A stretch of 64,000 nucleotides of DNA, taken from assembly GCF_001729485.1 (NCBI RefSeq), contig NZ_CP017157.1, positions 6,944,001 to 7,008,000 of the forward strand. The letters are read 5' to 3'. Every line of letters begins with the position of its first letter. The stretch's first letter is position 1. The position numbers and the translations under genes were made by a program. This DNA is from Streptomyces lydicus. GTDB lineage: Bacteria > Actinomycetota > Actinomycetes > Streptomycetales > Streptomycetaceae. Below, one piece after another: positions 7,040-14,862 of this stretch. Under the pieces are notes generated by a model. The model was given only the letters and a program-made list of their open reading frames with translations, had not been told where the DNA came from and made no database searches.

Positions 7040-9484
7040 TCAGCCGGCGGTGGAAGAACCCAGTGTGAGCCGTACGGACCGCTGCTTGCCGTCCCTCTGG
7101 AGGGTCAGCAGCAGCGTGTCGCCGGGCCGGTGGCTGCGGATCTTCACGATCAGCTCCTCGCCGCTGTGCACGGCGGCCCCGTCCACCTCGGTGATCACGT
7201 CGCCGGCCCGGATCCCGGCCTTCGCGCCCGGCCCGCCGGGCGTGACCGGCTCCTTGCCGCCCTTGCTGTGCTCGCTGACCCGCGCGCCGTCACCGGCGTA
7301 CTCCATCTCCAAGGTGACGCCTATCACCGGGTGGGTCGCCCGGCCGGTGTTGATCAGCTCCTCGGCCACCCGTTTGGCCTGGTTGATCGGGATGGCGAAG
7401 CCCAGCCCTATGCTGCCGCCCTGGCCACCGCCCTCCGATCCGCTGCCGGTGTCGGCCGCGCGGATGGCGCTGTTGATGCCGATCACACGGGCCCTGGCGT
7501 CCACCAGCGGGCCGCCGGAGTTGCCCGGGTTGATGGGCGCGTCCGTCTGCAGCGCGTCCACGTACGAGACGTCGCTGCCGTCGCCCTTCTCGCCGCCCGC
7601 GGTGATCGGGCGCTGCTTGGCGCTGATGATGCCGGAGGTGACGGTGTTGGCCAGGTCGAACGGCGCGCCGATCGCCACGACCGGGTCGCCGACCCGCACC
7701 GAGTCGGAGTTGCCGAGCGGGAGGGGTCGCAGCCCCGTGACCCCCTCGACCTGGACGACGGCGAGGTCGTAGCCGCCGTCCTGGCCCACGACCTTGGCCT
7801 TGGCGGTCTGCCCGCCGCTGAACGTCACCGATATCTCGCCGCCGGTCCCGGCCGGCTCCACGACGTGGTTGTTGGTGAGGATGTGGCCCTGCCGGTCGAG
7901 GACGAAGCCGGTGCCGGTGCCCTGTTCGGCGTTGCCCCGGACGTGGATCGTCACCACGCCGGGCAGCGCGGCCTGGGCGATGCCGGCGACGCTGTCGGGG
8001 CGGCGGCCCCCGGCGTCGTCGGCCGCCTGGGGCAGCTTGATGTCGTTGATCCCGCCGTACCGCTCGACGTAGGCGCCGACGCCGCCGCCGACCCCGCCGG
8101 CGAGCAGCGCGAGGCCCACGGCCCCGACGGCCAGCAGGCCGCGGCGGCTGCGCGGGCCCCGCGGCGGCGCGGCCGGGCCGCCCTGCAGGGGCGCGCTCCA
8201 GGGGTCGTACTGGTGCCAGGCGCCGTGCGGAACGGGGCCGTGGCCGCCCGGTGGGACGGGGCCGTGGCCGCCCGGTGCGGCGGCGTGCGGCGGAGCGGTG
8301 GCGGGCACCGCGGCGGTGGGGCGGGGGCCGCCGTCGCCGGGTACGGGGACGAACCCGGTGTCCGCGCCCTCGGGCGCCGGCTGCGGGGCGGCGGTCTGCG
8401 GGGCCGGGGCCTGCGGGGCGCCGGACTTCGTGAGCAGGGGGTGACCGGGGCCGTCCGGCTCGGCGGACGGACCGGACGGGCCGGGGGCCGGGCCCGGGGG
8501 CACGGCCTCGGCCTGGGCCGCCCGGTGCGGCGGCTCACCGCCGGTGTGCGGCGGGGCCTGCGGCGGGCTCGGGTAGCCGGCGGCCGGCGCCGGCGCGCCG
8601 TACGGGGGCAGCGGGCCCGCGGCCGGCGGCAGCACGGTGCCCTGCGCGGGGGTGGCGCCGGACCAGCCCGGCGCGGCGGTACGGGGCTCGGGCCGCTGCA
8701 CGGGTGGCGCGGGCGCCCACGGGCCGGGACCGCCGTACGGCGGGGTGCCGTACGGGTCCTCGGGGTGCAGCGGCCGGGCGGGCGCGGCGGCGCCCTCCGG
8801 ACCGGGGGCGGCGGCCTGGGGCTGCGACGGAGCGGCGGGGGTCCCGACGGCCGTCGACGCCTGCGCCGTGTCCGGGGCCCGGGGCGCCCGGTCCCCCTCG
8901 GGGGCGGGCACCTGACCGAGCGTCACGGTGGCGGCGCCGGCCCGCGCACCGTCCGCGCCGGGCATCTCGACGCCCGGGGTGGCGGGCTGTCCCGCGGGGG
9001 TCCGGTCCTCGGCCGGGGCCGGCCGGTCTTCGACCGATTCGGGTCGGCCTTCGGCCGAGACGGGTCGTTGCGCGGGTGTCGAAGACGGCACGGACGTCAA
9101 CTCCCGCTCCGCCGGGACCTCTTCGGCTCGCCCCGCTCCGGCCGTCGCGGTGCGCCCGGCGACGGCCACTGCGGCGCGCTCCGCCCCGTCCGCCCCGGAC
9201 GGCGCGGTGGCGGCCTCGGTCCCGGTGGGGCCCGCCGCGCCGTCAGGCGCCGGCGGCCGGTGCGCCGCGGGGGTACGCGGCTGCGGCGGGCGTACGAGCC
9301 AGTCGCCCGTGTCCTGTGCGCCGGGCCCGACCTGGCCGGAAGCGTCGGCCCGCGCCGCGTCCGCCGGGCCGCCGGCAGGCGGCACCGTCTGCGGACCGGC
9401 CTCGGCGGACGGTCCGGTGGCCGGGGTGCGTCCCGGGCGGCTCCACCACTTCAGCTTCGGCCCGGCGGCCTTACCGTCGTCCAT
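7040..9484 (-). CDS. htrA: HtrA/DegP-type membrane serine protease with PDZ domain
   Basis: An 814-aa trypsin-like protease of the HtrA family, acting outside the membrane in envelope protein quality control. Residues 1-445 form a very long Pro/Ala/Gly-rich, probably disordered cytosolic region. One membrane helix (about 448-475) follows RSRRG. The protease domain has the triad His540 (NNHVV), Asp573 (GGYDLAV) and Ser656 (PGNSGGP). A PDZ domain from about residue 715 reaches the C-terminus. A GGGGAG site precedes the ATG at 9484. The N-terminal tail is far longer than the 50-200 residues usual in HtrA relatives and holds short repeats. It sits between rseA and tatB, consistent with a SigE stress-response role. 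Confidence 0.92.
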   Translation of the reverse strand: MDDGKAAGPKLKWWSRPGRTPATGPSAEAGPQTVPPAGGPADAARADASGQVGPGAQDTGDWLVRPPQPRTPAAHRPPAPDGAAGPTGTEAATAPSGADGAERAAVAVAGRTATAGAGRAEEVPAERELTSVPSSTPAQRPVSAEGRPESVEDRPAPAEDRTPAGQPATPGVEMPGADGARAGAATVTLGQVPAPEGDRAPRAPDTAQASTAVGTPAAPSQPQAAAPGPEGAAAPARPLHPEDPYGTPPYGGPGPWAPAPPVQRPEPRTAAPGWSGATPAQGTVLPPAAGPLPPYGAPAPAAGYPSPPQAPPHTGGEPPHRAAQAEAVPPGPAPGPSGPSAEPDGPGHPLLTKSGAPQAPAPQTAAPQPAPEGADTGFVPVPGDGGPRPTAAVPATAPPHAAAPGGHGPVPPGGHGPVPHGAWHQYDPWSAPLQGGPAAPPRGPRSRRGLLAVGAVGLALLAGGVGGGVGAYVERYGGINDIKLPQAADDAGGRRPDSVAGIAQAALPGVVTIHVRGNAEQGTGTGFVLDRQGHILTNNHVVEPAGTGGEISVTFSGGQTAKAKVVGQDGGYDLAVVQVEGVTGLRPLPLGNSDSVRVGDPVVAIGAPFDLANTVTSGIISAKQRPITAGGEKGDGSDVSYVDALQTDAPINPGNSGGPLVDARARVIGINSAIRAADTGSGSEGGGQGGSIGLGFAIPINQAKRVAEELINTGRATHPVIGVTLEMEYAGDGARVSEHSKGGKEPVTPGGPGAKAGIRAGDVITEVDGAAVHSGEELIVKIRSHRPGDTLLLTLQRDGKQRSVRLTLGSSTAG
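8232..8277. repeat. 24-nt tandem repeat inside htrA
   Basis: Two copies of a 22-nt block (8232-8253 and 8256-8277) with a 24-nt period encode the repeated GGHGPVP motif in the disordered N-terminal tail of HtrA. The repeat unit is a multiple of three, so copy-number change would keep the frame. Confidence 0.85.
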
Positions 9485-9500
9485 GCTCTCCCCAGATTTC

Positions 9501-9518
9501 GCCCGCGGTCCCGCGGGC
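9501..9518. other. hairpin just upstream of htrA
   Basis: A perfect 8-bp inverted repeat (9501-9508 with 9511-9518) with only two bases between lies 17 bp before the htrA start in the 124-bp rseA-htrA gap. It could end rseA transcripts weakly, shape the htrA leader or be an operator; the sequence does not decide. Confidence 0.4.
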
Positions 9519-9608
9519 CACCACCACCTCACGGCACGCGCCCGTCAGGGTGCATGCGCCGCACAACAGCGATTCAACCAGTTCCGCGCGGGGCTGCGCA
9601 GAGGACGG

Positions 9609-10553
9609 TCAGTGCTGGGCGGTGGCGGGGTCCGCGGTGCCGGGGCCGACCGCGGAGCCGGTCAGCGGACGCATCGGCTCCAGGGGCGGGAGCGGCGGCG
9701 GGTTCCGGTGCTCGGGGACCGTGCCGGTGGCGGCGACCAGCGGCGCGTGGTGGTACGCCGAGGCCGGACCGGTGGCGGCTATCAGCGGCGACAGTCCGAA
9801 CCGGCCGGCCGGGGCCGGGGACGCCGCCGGGGTGGCCCGGGTGGGCGCGACGGCGGGGCCGTAGAGCGCCATGGCGCTGGGCGCCGGGGCCGCGGTCGGG
9901 CCGCCGGACGGGGACCGCAGCCCCTCACCGGAGGTGCCCGCCGAGCGGAACTCCCCGCGGCGGAGCAGGGATCCGCTGTCGGCCGCGGGGCTGACGCTCA
10001 GCGGGGTGACGGCCGTGCCGCCGCCCTCGGAGCCGGTCGGATCGACGGCCGCCTCCAGCGGGAGGGCGCCGCCGAGCGCGAAGGCCGCGAGCGAGACCGC
10101 TCCGGCCGCCGCGAAGGCGAACCGGCGCCGCTGCGCGGGCCGCTCGGCCTCCGGCACGCGGAAGCCCCGTGCGCGGTGCTGGGCGGAGAGTCCCGCCATC
10201 ACACGGCCGGTGTGGTGGTCGGTGGGGGCGTAGCGGAACGCGCCGCCGCCCCGGGCGAATTCACCCGGGCCGAGGCCGCCGTTGCCGAGCCGGCTGCCGG
10301 GGCCGCCGGGGTCGCCCCCGGGAAGCTGCTGCAGGCGCGCCAGCAGTCCCGCGGAGGGGCCGGGGGGCGCCGTTTCGGCGAACACACTCTTGAGCCGACG
10401 CTGGGCGTCGGCCTCTGCCTTGCACTTGCCGCATGTCGCGAGATGCGCGAGCACCCGCTCGCGCGCGTCATGCCCCAACTCGCCGTCGACGAGGGCCGCA
10501 AGGCGGTCGCCGAGATGCTGCTCGGCGGGGGACGGACCGCCAGTGAGGCTCAC
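9609..10553 (-). CDS. rseA: anti-sigma factor with zinc-binding HC2 motif (RseA-like)
   Basis: A 314-aa membrane anti-sigma factor for the adjacent ECF sigma factor. The N-terminal zinc-binding anti-sigma domain carries H-x3-C-x2-C (His37, Cys41, Cys44, in HLATCGKC). A single membrane helix spans about 145-168, and the rest is a Pro/Ala/Gly-rich extracytoplasmic tail. The GTG at 10553 is preceded by GGGGGAGG and overlaps the sigma gene stop by 4 bp (GTGA), so the two are translationally coupled. In Mycobacterium tuberculosis RseA holds SigE and is redox- and stress-controlled; the same role is inferred here. The long outer tail could be a stress-sensing or HtrA-cleavable region. Confidence 0.87.
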   Translation of the reverse strand: MSLTGGPSPAEQHLGDRLAALVDGELGHDARERVLAHLATCGKCKAEADAQRRLKSVFAETAPPGPSAGLLARLQQLPGGDPGGPGSRLGNGGLGPGEFARGGGAFRYAPTDHHTGRVMAGLSAQHRARGFRVPEAERPAQRRRFAFAAAGAVSLAAFALGGALPLEAAVDPTGSEGGGTAVTPLSVSPAADSGSLLRRGEFRSAGTSGEGLRSPSGGPTAAPAPSAMALYGPAVAPTRATPAASPAPAGRFGLSPLIAATGPASAYHHAPLVAATGTVPEHRNPPPLPPLEPMRPLTGSAVGPGTADPATAQH

Positions 10554-11356
10554 GCGATTCCTACCTCCCCCGTGGGCACCACGGCCAGGGACCGCCGCTG
10601 CTCGCGCTCCTCGCCACGACGGGCCGGAGCGCGGTGCTTGAGCGCCTTGCGCAGGTGGGAGCGGCCCCGGTGGATGCGGCTGCGGACCGTACCGAGCTTG
10701 ACGCCGAGGGTGGCGGCGATCTCCTCGTACGACAGGCCCTCGATGTCGCACAGCACCACCGCGGCCCGGAACTCGGGCGCGAGGGTGTCCAGTGCCTGCT
10801 GCACATCGGCGTCGAAGTGCGTGTCGTCGAAGTGCTCCTGCGGGGCGGGCTCACGGCTGGGGAGCTTCTCGGCCGCGTCGTCACCGAGCGCGTCGAAGCG
10901 GATACGCTGCCGGCGCCGGACCATGTCCAGGAAGAGGTTGGTCGTGATGCGGTGCAGCCAGCCCTCGAAGGTGCCGGGGGTGTACGTCGACAGCGAGCGG
11001 AAGACGCGGACGAACACCTCCTGGGTGAGGTCCTCGGCGTCGTGCTGATTGCCGGTGAGGCGGTAGGCGAGGCGGTAGACCCGTGCGCTGTGAGTGCTGA
11101 CGATCTCCTCCCAGCTGGGCGGAGTCCACGCCTGCGCATCCGCGTCTGCGGCGAAGGTCGCGGTAGGTGCGGAGTCGTTGGTGGCGGTCCCCCCGCTCGA
11201 ACGGAGTCGAGAGTGGGGGAGGAAACGGTCAGCGGTGTTTGTCACGGATTTCGGCTCGACGAACGACCTTTTCAAGCGCCTCAGCACCCCTCGGTCACCC
11301 GCCGCAGCCGCACCTCCCCTGGTGGCTCTGGTGGCGTCCAGTAGAGCCCCTACCAT
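10550..11356 (-). CDS. sigE: ECF RNA polymerase sigma factor, SigE-type
   Basis: An ECF sigma factor of the Mycobacterium tuberculosis SigE type (not the S. coelicolor protein of the same name). Region 2 is clear ([20 protein letters not shown], then [17 protein letters not shown]), as is region 4 ([28 protein letters not shown]). An N-terminal extension of about 85 residues precedes region 2. The ATG at 11356 was chosen because GAGGTGG lies just upstream and a candidate ECF promoter at 11489-11517 excludes starts farther left in transcription. Choosing this start gives 268 aa. It is the first gene of sigE-rseA-htrA-tatB, divergent from a methyltransferase, and probably controls envelope stress genes including its own operon. 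Confidence 0.92.
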   Translation of the reverse strand: MVGALLDATRATRGGAAAAGDRGVLRRLKRSFVEPKSVTNTADRFLPHSRLRSSGGTATNDSAPTATFAADADAQAWTPPSWEEIVSTHSARVYRLAYRLTGNQHDAEDLTQEVFVRVFRSLSTYTPGTFEGWLHRITTNLFLDMVRRRQRIRFDALGDDAAEKLPSREPAPQEHFDDTHFDADVQQALDTLAPEFRAAVVLCDIEGLSYEEIAATLGVKLGTVRSRIHRGRSHLRKALKHRAPARRGEEREQRRSLAVVPTGEVGIA

Positions 11357-11488
11357 ATCCACCTCGCCCGTTAGCTCCGGATAAGCAGATTTGACCTGCA
11401 TTTGGTCATGCTTCTGATCGTGATTCCCGTGAGTCCCGTCTCGCGCGGTCTTCACCACTGCGTCCCCCCGCTTTCTCCCTACCTCTCC

Positions 11489-11517
11489 ATAACGCCCGGT
11501 CCCATCTGCGGGTTCCC
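11489..11517 (-). promoter_or_regulatory. candidate ECF-type promoter of sigE (autoregulation)
   Basis: On the minus strand GGGAAC (11517-11512) is followed by a 17-nt spacer and CGTTAT (11494-11489). This fits the GGAAC-N16/17-CGTT pattern used by many ECF sigma factors, including mycobacterial SigE. The -35 lies within an inverted repeat (TGCGGG/CCCGCA). Transcription would begin near 11480, about 125 nt before the sigE ATG. Confidence 0.55.
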
Positions 11518-11540
11518 GCACACAGCGGATACAGTCACGG

Positions 11541-12224
11541 TTGCGTCAACTACGGGGACAGGAGAGGGCCATTACCGGCAACCGGCAGACGAGCTTGGCA
11601 TTCGCCGAGGCGTACGGCGCCGGGACCATCGACACCGCCGCCGAGGCCGCCCTGAGCTGGGCACGTGACCTGGCGCGGGACGTCGGCATCCGTACGGTGA
11701 CGACCGGCACCGGCGCGGCCCTGCGCCTGCTCGCCGCCACCGCCGACGCCAAGGCGGTCGCCGAGATCGGCACCGGCACGGGCGTGTCGGGCATCTACCT
11801 CCTGCACGGCATGCGGCCCGACGGCGTCCTGACCACCGTGGACTGCGAGCCCGAGCGGCAGACCTTCGCCAAGCAGGTGTTCCGGGCGGCGGGCTTCGCC
11901 GGCAACCGCGCCCGCTTCATCCCCGGCCGGGCGCTGGACGTCCTGCCGCGGCTCGCGGACGGCGGATACGACCTGGTCTTCTGCGACGGCGACCTGATGG
12001 AGTGCCTGGAGTACCTCGCCGAAGCGTTGCGGCTGCTGCGCCCCGGCGGCCTGGTGTGCTTCGAGGGCGTCTTCGCGGACGGCCGTACGGTCGATTCGGC
12101 GGTGCAGCCCGCCGAGGTGCTGCGGCTGCGGGAGCTGCTGCGGGCCGTGCGGGAGAGCACCACGCTGGTGCCGGCGCTGCTGCCGGTGGGCGACGGACTG
12201 CTCTGCGCGGTCAAGCGGGGCTGA
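11541..12224 (+). CDS. SAM-dependent O-methyltransferase
   Basis: A class I SAM-dependent methyltransferase of the family 3 O-methyltransferase (COMT-like) type, about 220 aa. The SAM-binding motif is [15 protein letters not shown] near residue 80, followed by [10 protein letters not shown] and DLVFCDGD, in the usual order. The substrate is unknown; relatives act on catechol-type or small-molecule acceptors. The family homologue Rv1220c also lies divergent from sigE. Start choice is uncertain: TTG at 11541 has no clear ribosome site, whereas a GGAGAGG stretch stands right before an ATT at 11571 (ATT-ACC-GGC) that begins the conserved ITGNRQTS block. If ATT is used the protein is 217 aa. Confidence 0.88.
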   Translation: MRQLRGQERAITGNRQTSLAFAEAYGAGTIDTAAEAALSWARDLARDVGIRTVTTGTGAALRLLAATADAKAVAEIGTGTGVSGIYLLHGMRPDGVLTTVDCEPERQTFAKQVFRAAGFAGNRARFIPGRALDVLPRLADGGYDLVFCDGDLMECLEYLAEALRLLRPGGLVCFEGVFADGRTVDSAVQPAEVLRLRELLRAVRESTTLVPALLPVGDGLLCAVKRG

Positions 12225-12303
12225 GCCGCCCCGCATCCCGTCCCGCCCCGGCCCGCGGCGGCACGGAATCGGCACGGCCGGGAAACGGAAAGCGGCACGA
12301 AAA

Positions 12304-12352
12304 CGGCCCCGGCACGCGGCGCGCCGTGAATGCGCGCCGCGTGCCGGGGCCG
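12304..12352. terminator. very strong bidirectional hairpin terminator
   Basis: A perfect 20-bp inverted repeat (12304-12323 with 12333-12352), extendable by one inner pair, sits between the convergent methyltransferase and DUF3117 genes. It should stop transcription from both sides. Confidence 0.88.
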
Positions 12353-12411
12353 GGGTAAGTCGGCTGGGGTACCGGGTCAGGCCCGGGATTCCGCCGGTTT
12401 CGCCGCCCTCG

Positions 12412-12579
12412 TCAGACGGTGACCTTTTCCAGGGCCTCACCCAGGGCCTTGGCCTCGTCGGGGGTCAGCTCGACGACGAGCCGCCCGCCGCCTTCGAGCG
12501 GAACGCGCATGACGATGCCCCGCCCCTCCTTGGTCACCTCGAGCGGGCCGTCGCCCGTCCGCGGCTTCATGGCCGCCAT
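12412..12579 (-). CDS. DUF3117 domain small protein
   Basis: A 55-aa protein starting MAAMKPRTGDGPLEVTKEGRG and ending ALEKVTV, the whole length of the DUF3117 family (Rv1211 in M. tuberculosis), whose function is unknown. It is soluble, with beta strands up to the GGGRLVVELTPDEAKALGEAL region and no signal peptide. GGAAGGGG lies before the ATG at 12579. It lies downstream of a large terminator and convergent with the methyltransferase. The neighbouring tag gene is also its neighbour in mycobacteria. Confidence 0.9.
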   Translation of the reverse strand: MAAMKPRTGDGPLEVTKEGRGIVMRVPLEGGGRLVVELTPDEAKALGEALEKVTV

Positions 12580-12903
12580 GCTCGTTCCCCTTCCTGAAAC
12601 CAGCTCATCTCAGCCGACGGCCCGAATAGGCACGTGTCACCGGCATCGAACACATTGCTTCCAGGCCATTATCCCGCATCGAACGACCCGATGACCAACA
12701 TCGGGGAGCATCCCTTCGGCAACGCGCTCCCGCAAACCCACGCAATTCGGGGAGCGGGCTGCGATACTCCGCCACCCTCCGACATCCGGCTCGACCGCTT
12801 TCTTTGATGTACGTCACATGCGGACGGCCGATGATCTCCGGCATCCTGAGCGCTGACTGCCGCTGCCGAGCAGTCCGAGCCGCGACGGAGGGGACTCCCA
12901 ACT
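12580..12903. other. intergenic region, divergent promoters expected
   Basis: 324 bp between the divergent DUF3117 gene and the enoyl-CoA hydratase gene. It is less GC-rich than the flanks and holds two copies of GCATCGAAC about 40 bp apart. I saw no ORF of convincing codon use and no clear -35/-10 pair. The last bases hold GGAGGGG, the ribosome site for the hydratase. Confidence 0.6.
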
Positions 12904-13704
12904 ATGGCCGACACCGTGCTCTACGACGTGACCGACGGACTCGCGACGATCACGCTCAACCGCCCCGACGCGATGAACGCGCTGAACATCGAGGCGAAGG
13001 TCCTGCTGCGGGACACCCTCCAGGAGGCCGCGGCCGACCCCGCCGTCCGTGCCGTACTGCTGACCGCCACCGGGCGCGCCTTCTGCGTCGGGCAGGACCT
13101 CAAGGAGCACATCGGGCTGCTGGCCGAGGACCGGGCGACCGGCACCGGCGGCACCATGAACACGGTGCGGGAGCACTACAACCCGATCGTGACGGCGCTG
13201 ACCGAGATGCCCAAGCCCGTCGTCGCGGGCGTCAACGGCGTCGCCGCGGGCGCCGGCGCGGGCTTCGCGCTGGCCGCGGACTACCGCGTCGTCGCCGATT
13301 CGGCGTCCTTCAACACCTCCTTCGCGGGCGTCGCGCTGACCGCCGACTCCGGGGTGTCCTGGACGCTGCCCCGGCTGATCGGTCACGGCCGGGCCGCCGA
13401 CCTGCTGCTCTTCCCGCGCAACATCAGTGCCCAGGAGGCGTACGAGCTGGGCATCGCCAACAAGGTCGTGCCGGCCGGTGAGCTGGCGGAGGAGGCGGCG
13501 GCGGTCGCCCGGCGGCTGGCCGCGGGGCCGACCCTCGCCTACGCCGCGATCAAGGAGTCGCTGGCCCACGGCGCCGGGCACTCGCTCGCCGAGACGCTGG
13601 CCAAGGAGAACGAGCTGCAGGCCCGGGCCGGGGCGTCGGAGGACCACGGGATCGCGGTCGAGGCGTTCGTGAAGAAGGAGAAGCCGGTCTTCCTGGGCCG
13701 CTGA
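12904..13704 (+). CDS. enoyl-CoA hydratase/isomerase family protein
   Basis: A 266-aa crotonase-fold enzyme. It has the N-terminal ATITLNRPDAMNALN stretch, the oxyanion-hole segment AFCVGQDLKEH and the second oxyanion signature PVVAGVNGVAAGAGAGFALA. The acid/base pair position reads FAGVALTADSGVSWTLPRL, with Asp in the PaaG-like position (ADSG), which is closer to 2-(1,2-epoxy-dihydrophenyl)acetyl-CoA isomerase and related isomerases than to the Glu/Glu hydratases. The likely substrate is an acyl-CoA in fatty-acid or aromatic degradation. A GGAGGGG site lies before the ATG. It stands alone in its transcription unit and converges on tag. Confidence 0.88.
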   Translation: MADTVLYDVTDGLATITLNRPDAMNALNIEAKVLLRDTLQEAAADPAVRAVLLTATGRAFCVGQDLKEHIGLLAEDRATGTGGTMNTVREHYNPIVTALTEMPKPVVAGVNGVAAGAGAGFALAADYRVVADSASFNTSFAGVALTADSGVSWTLPRLIGHGRAADLLLFPRNISAQEAYELGIANKVVPAGELAEEAAAVARRLAAGPTLAYAAIKESLAHGAGHSLAETLAKENELQARAGASEDHGIAVEAFVKKEKPVFLGR

Positions 13705-13717
13705 ACCGCCCGTCGCC

Positions 13718-13743
13718 GGCGGCCGGCCGGTCAGCCGGCCGCC
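13718..13743. terminator. hairpin over the tag stop codon
   Basis: A perfect 10-bp inverted repeat (13718-13727 with 13734-13743) has the tag stop codon in its loop. It lies between two convergent genes and is a plausible terminator for both. Confidence 0.6.
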
Positions 13744-14333
13744 GCCTCCACCGCCGCCCGTACGTGGCAGGCCGCGAGATGGTCGTTGACCAGGCCGCAC
13801 GCCTGCATCAGCGCGTAGGCGGTGGTCGGGCCGACGAAGCGGAAGCCGCGCTTCTTGAGGTCCTTGGCGAGCGCCGTCGACTCCGGGGTCACCGGCTGCA
13901 CATCGGTCACGGTGCACGGCGCCGGGCGGCCCCGGTCCGGTGCGTAGGACCAGATCAGCGCGTCCAGCTCGCCGGGGGCCAGCGCGGCGGCGACCTTGGC
14001 GTTGTTGATCGTCGCGGCGATCTTGGCGCGGTTGCGGATGATGCCGGGGTCGGCGAGCAGCCGCTCGGCGTCCGCCTCGGTGAACCGTGCCACCTCCGCG
14101 ATCCGGAAACCGGCGAAGGCGGCGCGGAAGCCGGGGCGGCGGCGCAGGATCGTGATCCAGGAGAGACCGGACTGGAACGCCTCCAGGCTCATCCGCTCGA
14201 AGAGCGCGTCGTCGCCGTGGACCGGCAGGCCCCATTCGGTGTCGTGGTACGCGCGGTAGTCGGCCATCTGCTCCGACTCCATCCCCCACGGGCAGCGCGG
14301 AACGCCGTCCGGTGCCGTCACCACGCCGCTCAT
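13731..14333 (-). CDS. tag: DNA-3-methyladenine glycosylase I
   Basis: A 200-aa Tag-family base-excision enzyme that removes 3-methyladenine from alkylated DNA. It begins with the family signature RCPWGMESEQMADYRAYHD. The zinc-snap ligands can be seen as Cys in CPW and His in YHD near the N-terminus, with His and Cys in NDHLAAC near the C-terminus. The AFQSGLSWITIL and NRAKIAATINNAK (helix-hairpin-helix) regions are in place. Length is normal. Its start overlaps the upstream DivIVA-like gene stop by 4 bp, so the two are coupled. The same gene pair occurs in mycobacteria (Rv1209-Rv1210). Confidence 0.93.
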   Translation of the reverse strand: MSGVVTAPDGVPRCPWGMESEQMADYRAYHDTEWGLPVHGDDALFERMSLEAFQSGLSWITILRRRPGFRAAFAGFRIAEVARFTEADAERLLADPGIIRNRAKIAATINNAKVAAALAPGELDALIWSYAPDRGRPAPCTVTDVQPVTPESTALAKDLKKRGFRFVGPTTAYALMQACGLVNDHLAACHVRAAVEAAAG

Positions 14334-14776
14334 GCCTGGTCCTCGCCTTCCGCGTGCCGGGGCGCCCCGGGTGCCCCGTCGGCCTGCGGCCCCTCCGCGC
14401 CGGGCCGGGCCCCGCCCCCCGGACCGTCCGCCGGCGCACCGCCCTGTATCAGCGCGGGTCCGCCCATGGCGGTGGCGTGGGCGCCGGCCAGCGCCGCCTC
14501 CAGCTCGGCGATCCTCGCGTCGCGCTCGGCGAGCTCGGCGCCCAGGCGGTCCAGGACGTCGTCGACGTCGTCCATCCGATAGCCGCGGACCGCCACCGGC
14601 AGCCGGACGGCGTCCACGTCGGCGCGGGCCACGGGCCGGTCCTCCGGCAGCGGGTCGTACAGCCGGTCCGGCTCGGAATCCCGCAACCCACCGCCGTCTC
14701 CGCCGCCGACGACCACGAGCGTGACCGCGGCCACCACCACGACCATCGCGATCAGCAAGAACCAGAACACGACCAA
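14330..14776 (-). CDS. DivIVA-like membrane-anchored protein
   Basis: A 148-aa protein with one N-terminal membrane helix (about residues 2-24, mostly Val/Ile/Leu). A Gly/Asp-rich linker follows, then a DivIVA-type segment (AVRGYRMDDVDDVLDRL) and a short coiled coil (ELAERDARIAELEAALAG). The tail is Pro/Gly-rich and disordered. DivIVA-like proteins sit at curved membrane or growth sites; here the membrane tether is provided by its own helix. It overlaps tag by 4 bp and is divergent from folP, 86 bp away. In mycobacteria a glucosyl-3-phosphoglycerate synthase gene lies between these two; it is missing here. Confidence 0.82.
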   Translation of the reverse strand: MVVFWFLLIAMVVVVAAVTLVVVGGGDGGGLRDSEPDRLYDPLPEDRPVARADVDAVRLPVAVRGYRMDDVDDVLDRLGAELAERDARIAELEAALAGAHATAMGGPALIQGGAPADGPGGGARPGAEGPQADGAPGAPRHAEGEDQA

Positions 14777-14862
14777 CTCCCCGGACTATGTGCCTGCCCC
14801 GATCGTGCCATGCGGGTCTGACAGTTAGGGTCGCTCCCGGACCACGGAGAGGGAGTCAGGGA

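Noticed and set aside
11541..12224. Natural-product O-methyltransferase (start of a biosynthetic cluster)
   Set aside because: No biosynthetic neighbours; the gene has a conserved place next to sigE.
12814..14439. Long minus-strand frame ahead of tag
   Set aside because: It is out of frame with tag and DivIVA-like genes and antisense to the enoyl-CoA hydratase.
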